Origin: an uncultured Porphyromonadaceae bacterium
GTDB taxonomy: Bacteria; Bacteroidota; Bacteroidia; Bacteroidales; Muribaculaceae
Reading direction: 5' to 3'
NCBI GenBank assembly: GCA_900547825.1
Contig: URII01000065.1
Location: forward strand, 1 to 11,460
Length of the DNA stretch: 11,460 nucleotides
The notes under the pieces are model-generated. The model did no database searches, was not told the DNA's origin, and saw only the letters and a program-made list of their open reading frames with translations. This document shows, in pieces, positions 1-5,907 of the stretch (its first letter is position 1; the number at the start of each line of letters is the position of its first letter). A program made the translations under genes and the position numbers.

Positions 1-129
1 CGCATCACTGACGTCCAGGGCCGCACCGTGGCCTCTGCCACCATAAGCGGTTCCCGCACATTCTCGCTCCCGCAAGGAATATACATAGTCAGCGCCCAAC
101 GCCACAGCATAAAGGTAAAAGTGGACTGA
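1..129 (+). CDS. C-terminal tail of a secreted protein (5' end outside window)
   Basis: An open frame runs from the window edge to a TGA at 127-129 and gives 42 residues. The piece has the pattern of a Por/type IX-type C-terminal sorting domain: a 'DVQGRTV' strand, then 'LPQGIYIV', then a basic, beta-alternating end (KVKVD). In known T9SS cargo this fold directs passage across the outer membrane and is then cleaved. The N-terminal catalytic or binding part lies outside the window, so the protein's function cannot be told. The next gene ends in a similar tail, which suggests two neighbouring exported proteins. A strong inverted repeat follows 20 bases after the stop. The sorting-domain assignment rests on pattern resemblance only. 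Confidence 0.75.
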   Translation, partial: RITDVQGRTVASATISGSRTFSLPQGIYIVSAQRHSIKVKVD

Positions 130-149
130 CCCCAATGCTGTCATGAGTT

Positions 150-197
150 AAAAATCCGGATTGTTTGTTTCACAGAAATTTGACAATCCGGATTTTT
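150..197 (+). terminator. Perfect 15-bp inverted repeat, probable terminator of the upstream gene
   Basis: Arms aaaaatccggattgt (150-164) and acaatccggattttt (183-197) are exact reverse complements around an 18-nt loop. The 3' arm ends in five T's, and because the 5' arm starts with five A's the element could terminate in either direction. It follows the stop of the partial CDS by 20 bases. The -33 box of the promoter for the next gene lies partly in its loop, so it might also act as an operator; that is inference. Confidence 0.75.
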
Positions 198-209
198 AAT
201 TTAATTTTG
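179..209 (+). promoter_or_regulatory. Bacteroidetes-type promoter for the 248-1495 gene
   Basis: TTTG at 179-182 and TAATTTTG at 202-209 match the Bacteroidetes primary-sigma consensus (TTTG near -33, TAnnTTTG near -7) exactly, with 19 bases between the boxes. Transcription would start around 213-218, giving a leader of about 30 nt before the ATG at 248. The 3' arm of the inverted repeat at 183-197 fills the spacer, so terminator and promoter are physically merged. Confidence 0.7.
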
Positions 210-247
210 TAGCATCCAAATATTACTAACCCTTACAACTGATCTTT

Positions 248-1495
248 ATGACAAAAACTTTTACACGGATCGCCCTTACGGCAACCCTGTTTGCAAACGC
301 CATGTGCGCTTATGCTGCTTTACCACCAAGCATAACCGGACTCTCGCCCGCCGACGGATCCAAAATGGAGTCTATCAGCGAATTTACCGTAAGCAGCGGA
401 TGGCTGGAGAAAAAACTAAACGTCAACACAGCCGATGTACTCATCAACGGACGCACATATACTGCCGCATTGACTCAAGTGTCATACGAGGATTTGAAAT
501 TCACTCTCGACACTCCGGTCAACGATGATGGCACATACTCCATAATAATTCCCGAAAATTCATTCCTCATAGGCTGGGACGGTGACCCCAGCCCGCTGAT
601 CGAATTCACCTATACCGTTGAGAACGGTTCAGGCGGAGGAGGCCAAGGTCCCGGCGATGTTGTACAGAACATTGTGCCCGAAGGCTATCAGTTTGTCCCT
701 GCAGCCGGCACGGAAATTCCTGTGCTCACATCTTTCTCTGTCGTAGCAGAGGAAGATATGTTCCTATTCTCTGCCTCCCGCGAATCCAAAATAACCATCA
801 ACGGCTCTTTAGTCAACGCCATCACCTCTACATCAGGCGACCTGCACAACATCCTCACATGGACTCTCGCCGAGCCCATCAACACGCCGGGCCATTATAC
901 AATCTACATTCCCGAAGGTGCATTCTACGGCTATAATGAAACGGACAACGAGCACTTCATCGTGACACTAGTAGTGACAGGAGGAGATATCCCCGAACCT
1001 GAATATTTCAGCGGCGAAATAACATCTGACCCGCTGCCTGGCTCCTCCGTAACCGCACTTGAAAAAATAGCGGTGCAGTCGCCCAAGCTAACTTCAGCCT
1101 ACCTCGGTCCCAAAGCTTTCGACATCGAGGTAAGCAATGCTGAAGGAAAAATAGAGGCATCATATACCCTTACCCCCGATCCCGACACCTTCAACGAGGC
1201 ACACGTAATCTGGCTCGAATTTAACGATCCCATCACCGCGAACGGCGACTATACCCTTTCATTCCCCGCCCAGTGCTTCGAGATAGCCAAATATCCCGAC
1301 AACTGGTATAGCGCACCGTTCACCCTGTCGTTCACCGTATCCGACAATGCAGGAATATCAGGCATAGAAGCCGACGCCGAATCAGGCAAAGCCGAATACT
1401 ACACCATAAGCGGCCTCAGAGTCGACACACCCACCGCTCCCGGCATATATATACGCCGCACAGGCTCCACTACAGAAAAAATCATAATCCGATAA
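248..1495 (+). CDS. Secreted protein with three Ig-like repeats and a C-terminal sorting-type tail
   Basis: The 415-residue product starts with a signal peptide: basic MTKTFTR, a hydrophobic stretch, and a likely signal peptidase I site after AYA (residue 23). Cys20 is not in a lipobox. Three related segments of about 100 residues follow, at roughly 28-124, 142-244 and 256-366. Each opens with a Pro/Gly-rich 'P..G' turn and closes with a 'G.Y(S/T)(I/L)..P...F' strand (YSIIIPENSF, YTIYIPEGAF, YTLSFPAQCF), consistent with Ig-like beta-sandwiches. A Gly-rich linker (about 126-137) separates repeats 1 and 2. Residues 369-415 (GI.GIEA...YYTISGLRV...APGIYIRR...KIIIR) resemble the Por/T9SS C-terminal tail common in Bacteroidales. 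No catalytic motif is seen. An adhesive or surface-scaffold role is a guess. The gene has its own promoter and terminators and does not appear linked to the oxalate genes. Confidence 0.85.
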   Translation: MTKTFTRIALTATLFANAMCAYAALPPSITGLSPADGSKMESISEFTVSSGWLEKKLNVNTADVLINGRTYTAALTQVSYEDLKFTLDTPVNDDGTYSIIIPENSFLIGWDGDPSPLIEFTYTVENGSGGGGQGPGDVVQNIVPEGYQFVPAAGTEIPVLTSFSVVAEEDMFLFSASRESKITINGSLVNAITSTSGDLHNILTWTLAEPINTPGHYTIYIPEGAFYGYNETDNEHFIVTLVVTGGDIPEPEYFSGEITSDPLPGSSVTALEKIAVQSPKLTSAYLGPKAFDIEVSNAEGKIEASYTLTPDPDTFNEAHVIWLEFNDPITANGDYTLSFPAQCFEIAKYPDNWYSAPFTLSFTVSDNAGISGIEADAESGKAEYYTISGLRVDTPTAPGIYIRRTGSTTEKIIIR

Positions 1496-1517
1496 CCAAT
1501 CCATATCGGTGACATTT

Positions 1518-1550
1518 GGCGGGATGGCCCACAAAACGGGCCATCCCGCC
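1518..1550 (+). terminator. 13-bp GC-rich hairpin after the Ig-repeat gene
   Basis: Arms 1518-1530 (ggcgggatggccc) and 1538-1550 (gggccatcccgcc) are perfectly complementary around a 7-nt acaaaac loop. The hairpin begins 22 bases after the TAA. Only a mixed T/A stretch (tctattataa) follows rather than a clean U-run, so termination may depend on the second hairpin just downstream. Confidence 0.7.
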
Positions 1551-1558
1551 TCTATTAT

Positions 1559-1589
1559 AATGCAATGCACAAGTGCTTTTGCATTTTTT
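1559..1589 (+). terminator. Second hairpin with T-run, intrinsic terminator
   Basis: An outer stem aatgcaa (1559-1565) / ttgcatt (1579-1585) encloses an inner gcac/gtgc pair (1567-1570/1573-1576) and leads directly into a six-T run at 1584-1589. It stacks behind the 13-bp hairpin and should isolate the oxalate genes from upstream transcription. Confidence 0.6.
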
Positions 1590-1620
1590 AACTATTGTTG
1601 TCTTTAACATCCGCCTTGTG

Positions 1621-1642
1621 GTTTGTTGTATATGCAACGAAC
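1621..1642 (+). promoter_or_regulatory. 22-bp near-palindrome upstream of frc, candidate operator
   Basis: The half-sites gtttgttgtat and atgcaacgaac are inverted copies with two mismatches (both T/C) in 11 positions. The centre lies 81-82 bases upstream of the frc ATG. The size and TTG...CAA symmetry suit a dimeric helix-turn-helix regulator such as a CRP/FNR-family protein, but no specific regulator can be named. No exact TAnnTTTG box was found between 1591 and 1712. The nearest geometric fit is TTTG at 1622-1625 with a poor TAAAAACT at 1645-1652, so the operon promoter may be activator-dependent. Confidence 0.4.
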
Positions 1643-1676
1643 AGTAAAAACTAACAAAAACATAATCTATTAACCC

Positions 1677-1694
1677 GCTCACTTTACAGTGAGC
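1677..1694 (+). promoter_or_regulatory. Short leader hairpin just upstream of the frc start
   Basis: Arms gctcact (1677-1683) and agtgagc (1688-1694) are perfectly complementary around a 4-nt ttac loop. The hairpin ends 18 bases before the ATG, with no U-run after it, so it is not a terminator. It could modulate translation initiation, stabilise the mRNA end, or serve as a second operator. Confidence 0.35.
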
Positions 1695-1712
1695 CGTCAA
1701 TAACGCAAAACT

Positions 1713-3017
1713 ATGAACACAGCCCCTCTTCAAGGAATCAAGGTAATCGACTTCACCGAAGTGCAGTCAGGTCCCTCATGTACCCAGATGCTTGCATGGC
1801 TCGGTGCCGATGTAATAAAAATCGAACGTCCCGGTGTAGGTGACGCCACACGCAAGGAACTTCAGTTTGATCCGAACCTCCCGAGCTACTATTATCTCCA
1901 GCTTAATTCCGATAAAAAGTCACTGACTCTTGACGCCAAGACTCCCGACGGCAAGGAAGTGCTGACCAAGCTTATCAAGGAAGCCGATATATTTGTAGAA
2001 AACCTCCACCCGGGAGCCATGGATAAATTAGGCTTCAGCTGGGAGGTTGTGCATCAGCTCAACCCCCGCTGTATCTACGGCACGATAAAAGGCTTTCCCG
2101 AATCGTCAAAGTACAAGGACCTCAAAGCCTACGAGCCTATAGCCCAGGTAACGGCCGCAGCCGCAGCCACCACCGGATGGTATGACGGTGATTACAACGT
2201 GCCTACCCAGTCGGGCGCCGCGCTCGGCGACTCCAACACAGGCATGCACCTGCTTATCGGACTTCTTGCAGCTGTAGTGCAGCGTGAGAAAACCGGCGAA
2301 GGATGCTTTGTATATCAGTCCATGCACAATGCTTGCCTTAACCTCTGCCGTATCAAGACACGTGACCAGCTCACACTTGACAAGATAGGCTATCTGTCGC
2401 AGTTCCCTCAATACCCCAACGGGAAATTCGGCGATTGTGTGCCCCGCTGCGGCAATATAGAGGGCGGAGGTGTGCTCGGATGGACCTACAAATGCAAACC
2501 CTCGGGCGGATATGACTCGGAAGTCGACGCCAATAATTACGTATATATCATCCTTCAGCGCGATGCCAAGTCATTCGAACTCGCATGCAATGCCTTGGGC
2601 TTCCAGGATTGGCTTACCAACCCCGACTTCAACACAGCCGACGCACGCGACCGCCACAAGGACGAGATCTATGCCCGCATAGGCGCATGGTGTGCCGACA
2701 AGACCAAATATGAAGTCACCGAATTACTCGCAAAAGCCGGAATGCCTGTGGGTCCCGTACTCTCCACAAAGGAGATCCTTACCGACGAGAGCCTTTATGA
2801 CGGCAACACCCTTGTAAAGATCAACCAAGGTGGCGAAATCGGCGAATTTGTCACCGTAGGCTGTCCGTTCACCATGTCAAACTATCAGCCCGTTTACGGC
2901 CCGGCTCCGGCCTTGGGCGCAAACACCGCCGAAGTGCTCACTTCGCTCGGATATACTGCCGAACAGCAGGCCGAAATGGCCAAGAACGGCACCACCGAAC
3001 CTATGCCCAAAGCATAA
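1713..3017 (+). CDS. frc: Formyl-CoA:oxalate CoA-transferase (class III CoA-transferase)
   Basis: The 434-residue cytosolic enzyme transfers CoA from formyl-CoA to oxalate, giving oxalyl-CoA and formate, the first step of CoA-dependent oxalate catabolism. It follows the Oxalobacter and E. coli Frc sequences as I recall them almost end to end: VQSGPSCTQMLAW with Gln18, GADVIKIERPGVGD, Tyr140 in KAYE, and ALGDSNTGMHL with the expected catalytic Asp173 that forms the aspartyl-CoA anhydride/thioester. Known homologues are about 416-428 residues. One departure is the glycine loop near residues 250-257, which reads EGGGVLGW where the family has GGGGQPGW. The ATG at 1713 is chosen because the conserved PLQGIKV start follows immediately. 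It is the first gene of the cassette, with oxc 33 bases downstream. The loop change could mean a different CoA donor, for example an acetyl-CoA:oxalate CoA-transferase, but overall resemblance favours Frc. Confidence 0.93.
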   Translation: MNTAPLQGIKVIDFTEVQSGPSCTQMLAWLGADVIKIERPGVGDATRKELQFDPNLPSYYYLQLNSDKKSLTLDAKTPDGKEVLTKLIKEADIFVENLHPGAMDKLGFSWEVVHQLNPRCIYGTIKGFPESSKYKDLKAYEPIAQVTAAAAATTGWYDGDYNVPTQSGAALGDSNTGMHLLIGLLAAVVQREKTGEGCFVYQSMHNACLNLCRIKTRDQLTLDKIGYLSQFPQYPNGKFGDCVPRCGNIEGGGVLGWTYKCKPSGGYDSEVDANNYVYIILQRDAKSFELACNALGFQDWLTNPDFNTADARDRHKDEIYARIGAWCADKTKYEVTELLAKAGMPVGPVLSTKEILTDESLYDGNTLVKINQGGEIGEFVTVGCPFTMSNYQPVYGPAPALGANTAEVLTSLGYTAEQQAEMAKNGTTEPMPKA

Positions 3018-3050
3018 AATGAATCCAAACATCTAAACAGCTTATTTATT

Positions 3051-4778
3051 ATGACAACTACAAACCCCGCAACACCTCAGTTTCCCCAGCAGGTGACCGG
3101 TATGTATATATTAGCCCAGGCATTGAAACGGCTAAATCTCGACACCGTATATGGGCTTGTCGGTATACCTGTTACCGAAGCAGCCTATGCGATGCAGAAA
3201 GTCGGAATGAAATATGTAGGGTTCCGCTTCGAGCAACAGGCCGGTATGGCTGCCGCCACCCACGGATATCTCACCAAGACTCCCGGCGTTCTCCTCACCG
3301 TATCCTCCCTCGGATTTCTCAACGGCCTCACGGCAACGGCCAATGCCACGGTCAACTGTTATCCTATGATACAGATATCCGGCGCCTCCGATCCCACCAT
3401 GGTGGATATGAACATGGGCACATACGAGCAGCTTGATCAGTTCAACACCGCCAAACCTTTGGTAAAAGCGGCTTTCCGCTGCTCACATGCCAAGGACATA
3501 CCATCGGCTGTGGCCCGCGCCTACCGTGCTGCTGTAAGCGGACGCCCCGGAGGTGTATATATAGACATGACCACTCCCGCCCTCGCCGAGATAATGAACA
3601 GTGAGGACGCCGAAAAACTTTTCTATGACCCGGTTGACCTCTACTCGCCCGTAGCTCCTAATCAGGAAGCTGTGAACCGTGCCGCCGACATTCTCGCCGC
3701 AGCCAAGCATCCGGCAGTGTTGCTCGGCAAGGGAGCCGCCTACTGTCAGGTCGATGACAAGATCAAAACACTCATAGAAAAATACAACATTCCCTATCTG
3801 CCCATGTCAATGGCCAAGGGCCTAATGCCCGACGACGGCCCTCTGAGCGCCCTGTCATGCCGCTCCACCATCATGGAAAAGGCCGATGTTGTACTGGTGA
3901 TCGGCGCCCGCCTCAACTGGATGCTCTCGTTCGGACGCGGACGTTGGAATCCCGCCATGAAGTTCATTCAGCTTGATGTCGAACCGCAGGAGATTGATGT
4001 CAATGTGCCCATCGCAGCGCCTGTGGTAGGCGATATGTCCCTGTCGCTTGACGCCCTCATGGAAGCCCTGTCAACGCGCACAATGTCAGCCGACCCGGCA
4101 TGGCTCACATCTCTGCAGGCCGAGGCCAAAGCCAAGAACGCCAAATTTGCCGAACGGCTCGCCACAGCAGCACCCGCACGCCCAATGAACCACTGGACGG
4201 CACTTAGTGCCATAAAACCTGTAATTGAGGCCAACCCTGATGTGATACTCGTCAATGAAGGGGCCAACACTCTCGACGATACCCGCGACGCCGTGAACAT
4301 GAGCCTGCCGCGCCACCGCGTGGACTGCGCCACATGGGCCATAATGGGAATGGGCATGGGATCGGCCATAGGAGCCGCAGTGGCCACTGGCAAAAGCGTG
4401 GTTGCGGTTGAAGGCGATTCGGCTTTCGGATTCTCCGGCATGGATTTCTCGACGATATGCCGCTTCAAACTCCCCGTCACAGTGGTGATATTCAACAATG
4501 GCGGTATCTACAACGGTGTAGGTGTCAATCCCGGCGGTGGTGCTGATCCGGCTCCCACAACCCTCGACATAAATGCCCGGTATGACAAATTCGGCGAAGC
4601 TTTCGGAGCCAAGACCTATTATGTCACCGAACCTGATCAGCTTGCTACGGCGCTGACTGAAGCCATAGCCTCGAAGCAGCCCTGCCTTATCGATGTGCAG
4701 CTTGCCGCCGACTCAGGCAAGGAAAGCGGCCACATAGGCTATCTCAACCCTGCCCCGCTGATCGATTACACCGTGTAA
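3051..4778 (+). CDS. oxc: Oxalyl-CoA decarboxylase (ThDP-dependent)
   Basis: The 575-residue ThDP enzyme decarboxylates oxalyl-CoA to formyl-CoA and CO2, consuming a proton and returning formyl-CoA to Frc. It has the three domains of the acetolactate synthase-like family. The N-terminal pyrimidine-binding domain carries the cofactor-activating Glu61 (FRFEQQAG) and Tyr125-Glu126 (TYEQLDQ), matching the active-site YE of Oxalobacter Oxc. A central Rossmann-like domain (about 195-345, GKGAAY...IGARLNW) follows; in known Oxc it binds the activator ADP. The C-terminal PP domain has GDS at 455-457 and NN at 482-483, the ThDP/Mg2+ motif, and ends with ESGHIGYLN, equivalent to the C-terminal lid serine region. 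Length agrees with known Oxc (about 564-568). It lies 33 bases after frc and 45 bases before the AEC gene, so one transcript is likely. Oxc rather than acetolactate synthase is supported by the YE pair and by the frc neighbour. Confidence 0.95.
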   Translation: MTTTNPATPQFPQQVTGMYILAQALKRLNLDTVYGLVGIPVTEAAYAMQKVGMKYVGFRFEQQAGMAAATHGYLTKTPGVLLTVSSLGFLNGLTATANATVNCYPMIQISGASDPTMVDMNMGTYEQLDQFNTAKPLVKAAFRCSHAKDIPSAVARAYRAAVSGRPGGVYIDMTTPALAEIMNSEDAEKLFYDPVDLYSPVAPNQEAVNRAADILAAAKHPAVLLGKGAAYCQVDDKIKTLIEKYNIPYLPMSMAKGLMPDDGPLSALSCRSTIMEKADVVLVIGARLNWMLSFGRGRWNPAMKFIQLDVEPQEIDVNVPIAAPVVGDMSLSLDALMEALSTRTMSADPAWLTSLQAEAKAKNAKFAERLATAAPARPMNHWTALSAIKPVIEANPDVILVNEGANTLDDTRDAVNMSLPRHRVDCATWAIMGMGMGSAIGAAVATGKSVVAVEGDSAFGFSGMDFSTICRFKLPVTVVIFNNGGIYNGVGVNPGGGADPAPTTLDINARYDKFGEAFGAKTYYVTEPDQLATALTEAIASKQPCLIDVQLAADSGKESGHIGYLNPAPLIDYTV

Positions 4779-4823
4779 ACGTCAGCAGCTACAAGCTTTT
4801 TATCAACTATTTAATTTAGAGTT

Positions 4824-5795
4824 ATGAATCTATCTCATGTAATCCTTTACGCAATCGTCCCCATCATAGTGGTGATGCTTGCAGGTTATATCTCGGGAAA
4901 GAAAGGGATATTCAGCGGTGCGGACTCCAAGAAGTTCAACAAAGTAGTGCTTGACTACGCGTTGCCCGCAGCATTGTTTGTATCTATCGTGCAGGCCTCA
5001 CGTGAGGATCTGGTACGTGACATAAAACTCACCATAGTGGCCACGGTAGGCATCATGGCATGCTTTATGCTGGTGTACTTCGTGTTCCGCATGTTTAAAA
5101 AGAACACCGGAGCCGATGCGGCTGTAAGTGCGCTGATCAGTGGATCTCCCACAATCGGATTTCTCGGTTTCGCGGTGCTTGAACCCATATTCGGCACCTC
5201 CCCTGCCGTTGCGCTTGTGGTAGCTATAGTAGGCATAGTGGTTAATGCCATCGGTATTCCCGTGGGCCTTTCATTGATGAATGCCTCGCTTGAGAAACAG
5301 CCTGGCACAGTCAAAAAGCAGAGCGCATGGGCGCCGGTACTCCACGCATTGGAGCAGCCTGTGGCATGGGCGCCGATCTTAGCCGTGATATGGGTAGTGG
5401 TAGGAATTCCCTGGCCCGCTTATCTGAGTCCGTCGTTCGACCTCATAGCCAAAGCCAATGCGTCCATGGCCGTATTCTCGGCAGGTATCACACTCGCCGC
5501 CATAAAGTTCACCGTCAACTGGCAGGCTGTACTCGGCTCCATAATGAAGATGGTGCTTATGCCCGCTGTGGTGCTTATCCTCGGCTTGCTTTTCCACATG
5601 GATCCGCTTAACCTCAAGATGCTCGTTGTGGCAGCTGCCCTTCCTCCTGCATTCTCCGGTATCATCATCGCCGACGAATACAACACGTATGTGGCCACCG
5701 GCACATCATCGCTGACTCTGAGTGTGATCCTGTTCATCGGATTCTGCCCGCTGTGGATATGGCTCACCGATATGGCCATGCATGCTTTCGCCTAA
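4824..5795 (+). CDS. AEC-family membrane carrier (YfdV-like), putative oxalate/formate transporter
   Basis: The 323-residue protein has about ten hydrophobic helices, near residues 5-25, 38-58, 68-90, 98-123, 126-152, 175-198, 207-229, 234-257, 264-284 and 293-317. It begins with the family pattern ILYAIVPIIVVMLAGY and has a Pro/Gly-interrupted helix around ISGSPTIGFLGF. The auxin efflux carrier family includes E. coli YfdV, encoded beside frc and oxc, and malate/malonate carriers. It sits 45 bases after oxc and before the operon terminator. It most likely imports oxalate, exports formate or exchanges the two, and exchange coupled to proton-consuming decarboxylation would conserve energy. The substrate is inferred from context only. 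The OxlT-type (MFS) oxalate:formate antiporter of Oxalobacter is a different fold and is not present in the window. Confidence 0.88.
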   Translation: MNLSHVILYAIVPIIVVMLAGYISGKKGIFSGADSKKFNKVVLDYALPAALFVSIVQASREDLVRDIKLTIVATVGIMACFMLVYFVFRMFKKNTGADAAVSALISGSPTIGFLGFAVLEPIFGTSPAVALVVAIVGIVVNAIGIPVGLSLMNASLEKQPGTVKKQSAWAPVLHALEQPVAWAPILAVIWVVVGIPWPAYLSPSFDLIAKANASMAVFSAGITLAAIKFTVNWQAVLGSIMKMVLMPAVVLILGLLFHMDPLNLKMLVVAAALPPAFSGIIIADEYNTYVATGTSSLTLSVILFIGFCPLWIWLTDMAMHAFA

Positions 5796-5823
5796 CGGGC
5801 TTTAGTTGAATTCTCCTGATATA

Positions 5824-5875
5824 CGGGCCGCGTGGACGCCGAGAGTAAAACGTCGGTTCACGCGGCCCGCTTTTT
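5824..5875 (+). terminator. Strong intrinsic terminator between the AEC carrier gene and nifJ
   Basis: The 11-bp perfect stem cgggccgcgtg (5824-5834) / cacgcggcccg (5859-5869) can be lengthened internally by gacg/cgtc (5835-5838/5851-5854), and it runs into five T's at 5871-5875. It lies 28 bases after the carrier stop and ends only 32 nt before the nifJ ATG, leaving little room for a separate nifJ promoter. It may act as a partial terminator or attenuator rather than an absolute end. Confidence 0.85.
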
Positions 5876-5907
5876 CACATTCCCTATATTCCAACACACT
5901 GACACAC

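Noticed and set aside
305..320. Cys20 in the secreted protein as a lipoprotein acylation site
   Set aside because: The preceding residues (NAM) do not fit a lipobox, and a better signal peptidase I site follows after AYA.
3968..4498. 176-codon open frame antisense to oxc
   Set aside because: The opposite strand encodes well-conserved Oxc across the same bases. The antisense product is low-complexity (Ala/Ser/Thr/Met-rich), matches nothing recognisable, and is a by-product of GC-biased codons.
4779..4823. Possible small hairpin plus T-run (agct...agctttttat) between oxc and the AEC gene
   Set aside because: The stem is only 4 bp and the spacer only 45 bases; it is more likely an ordinary intra-operon gap.
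4955..5314. Antisense open frame within the AEC carrier gene
   Set aside because: It is a shadow of a hydrophobic-helix coding sequence, with no start context or family resemblance of its own.
5806..5907. N-terminal extension of nifJ from a TTG start, adding 34 residues
   Set aside because: The extension reads through a perfect terminator hairpin and is Arg/Pro-rich without PFOR character. The ATG at 5908 places Thr30, Glu63 and Arg113 one residue short of D. africanus PFOR numbering, as expected for the family.
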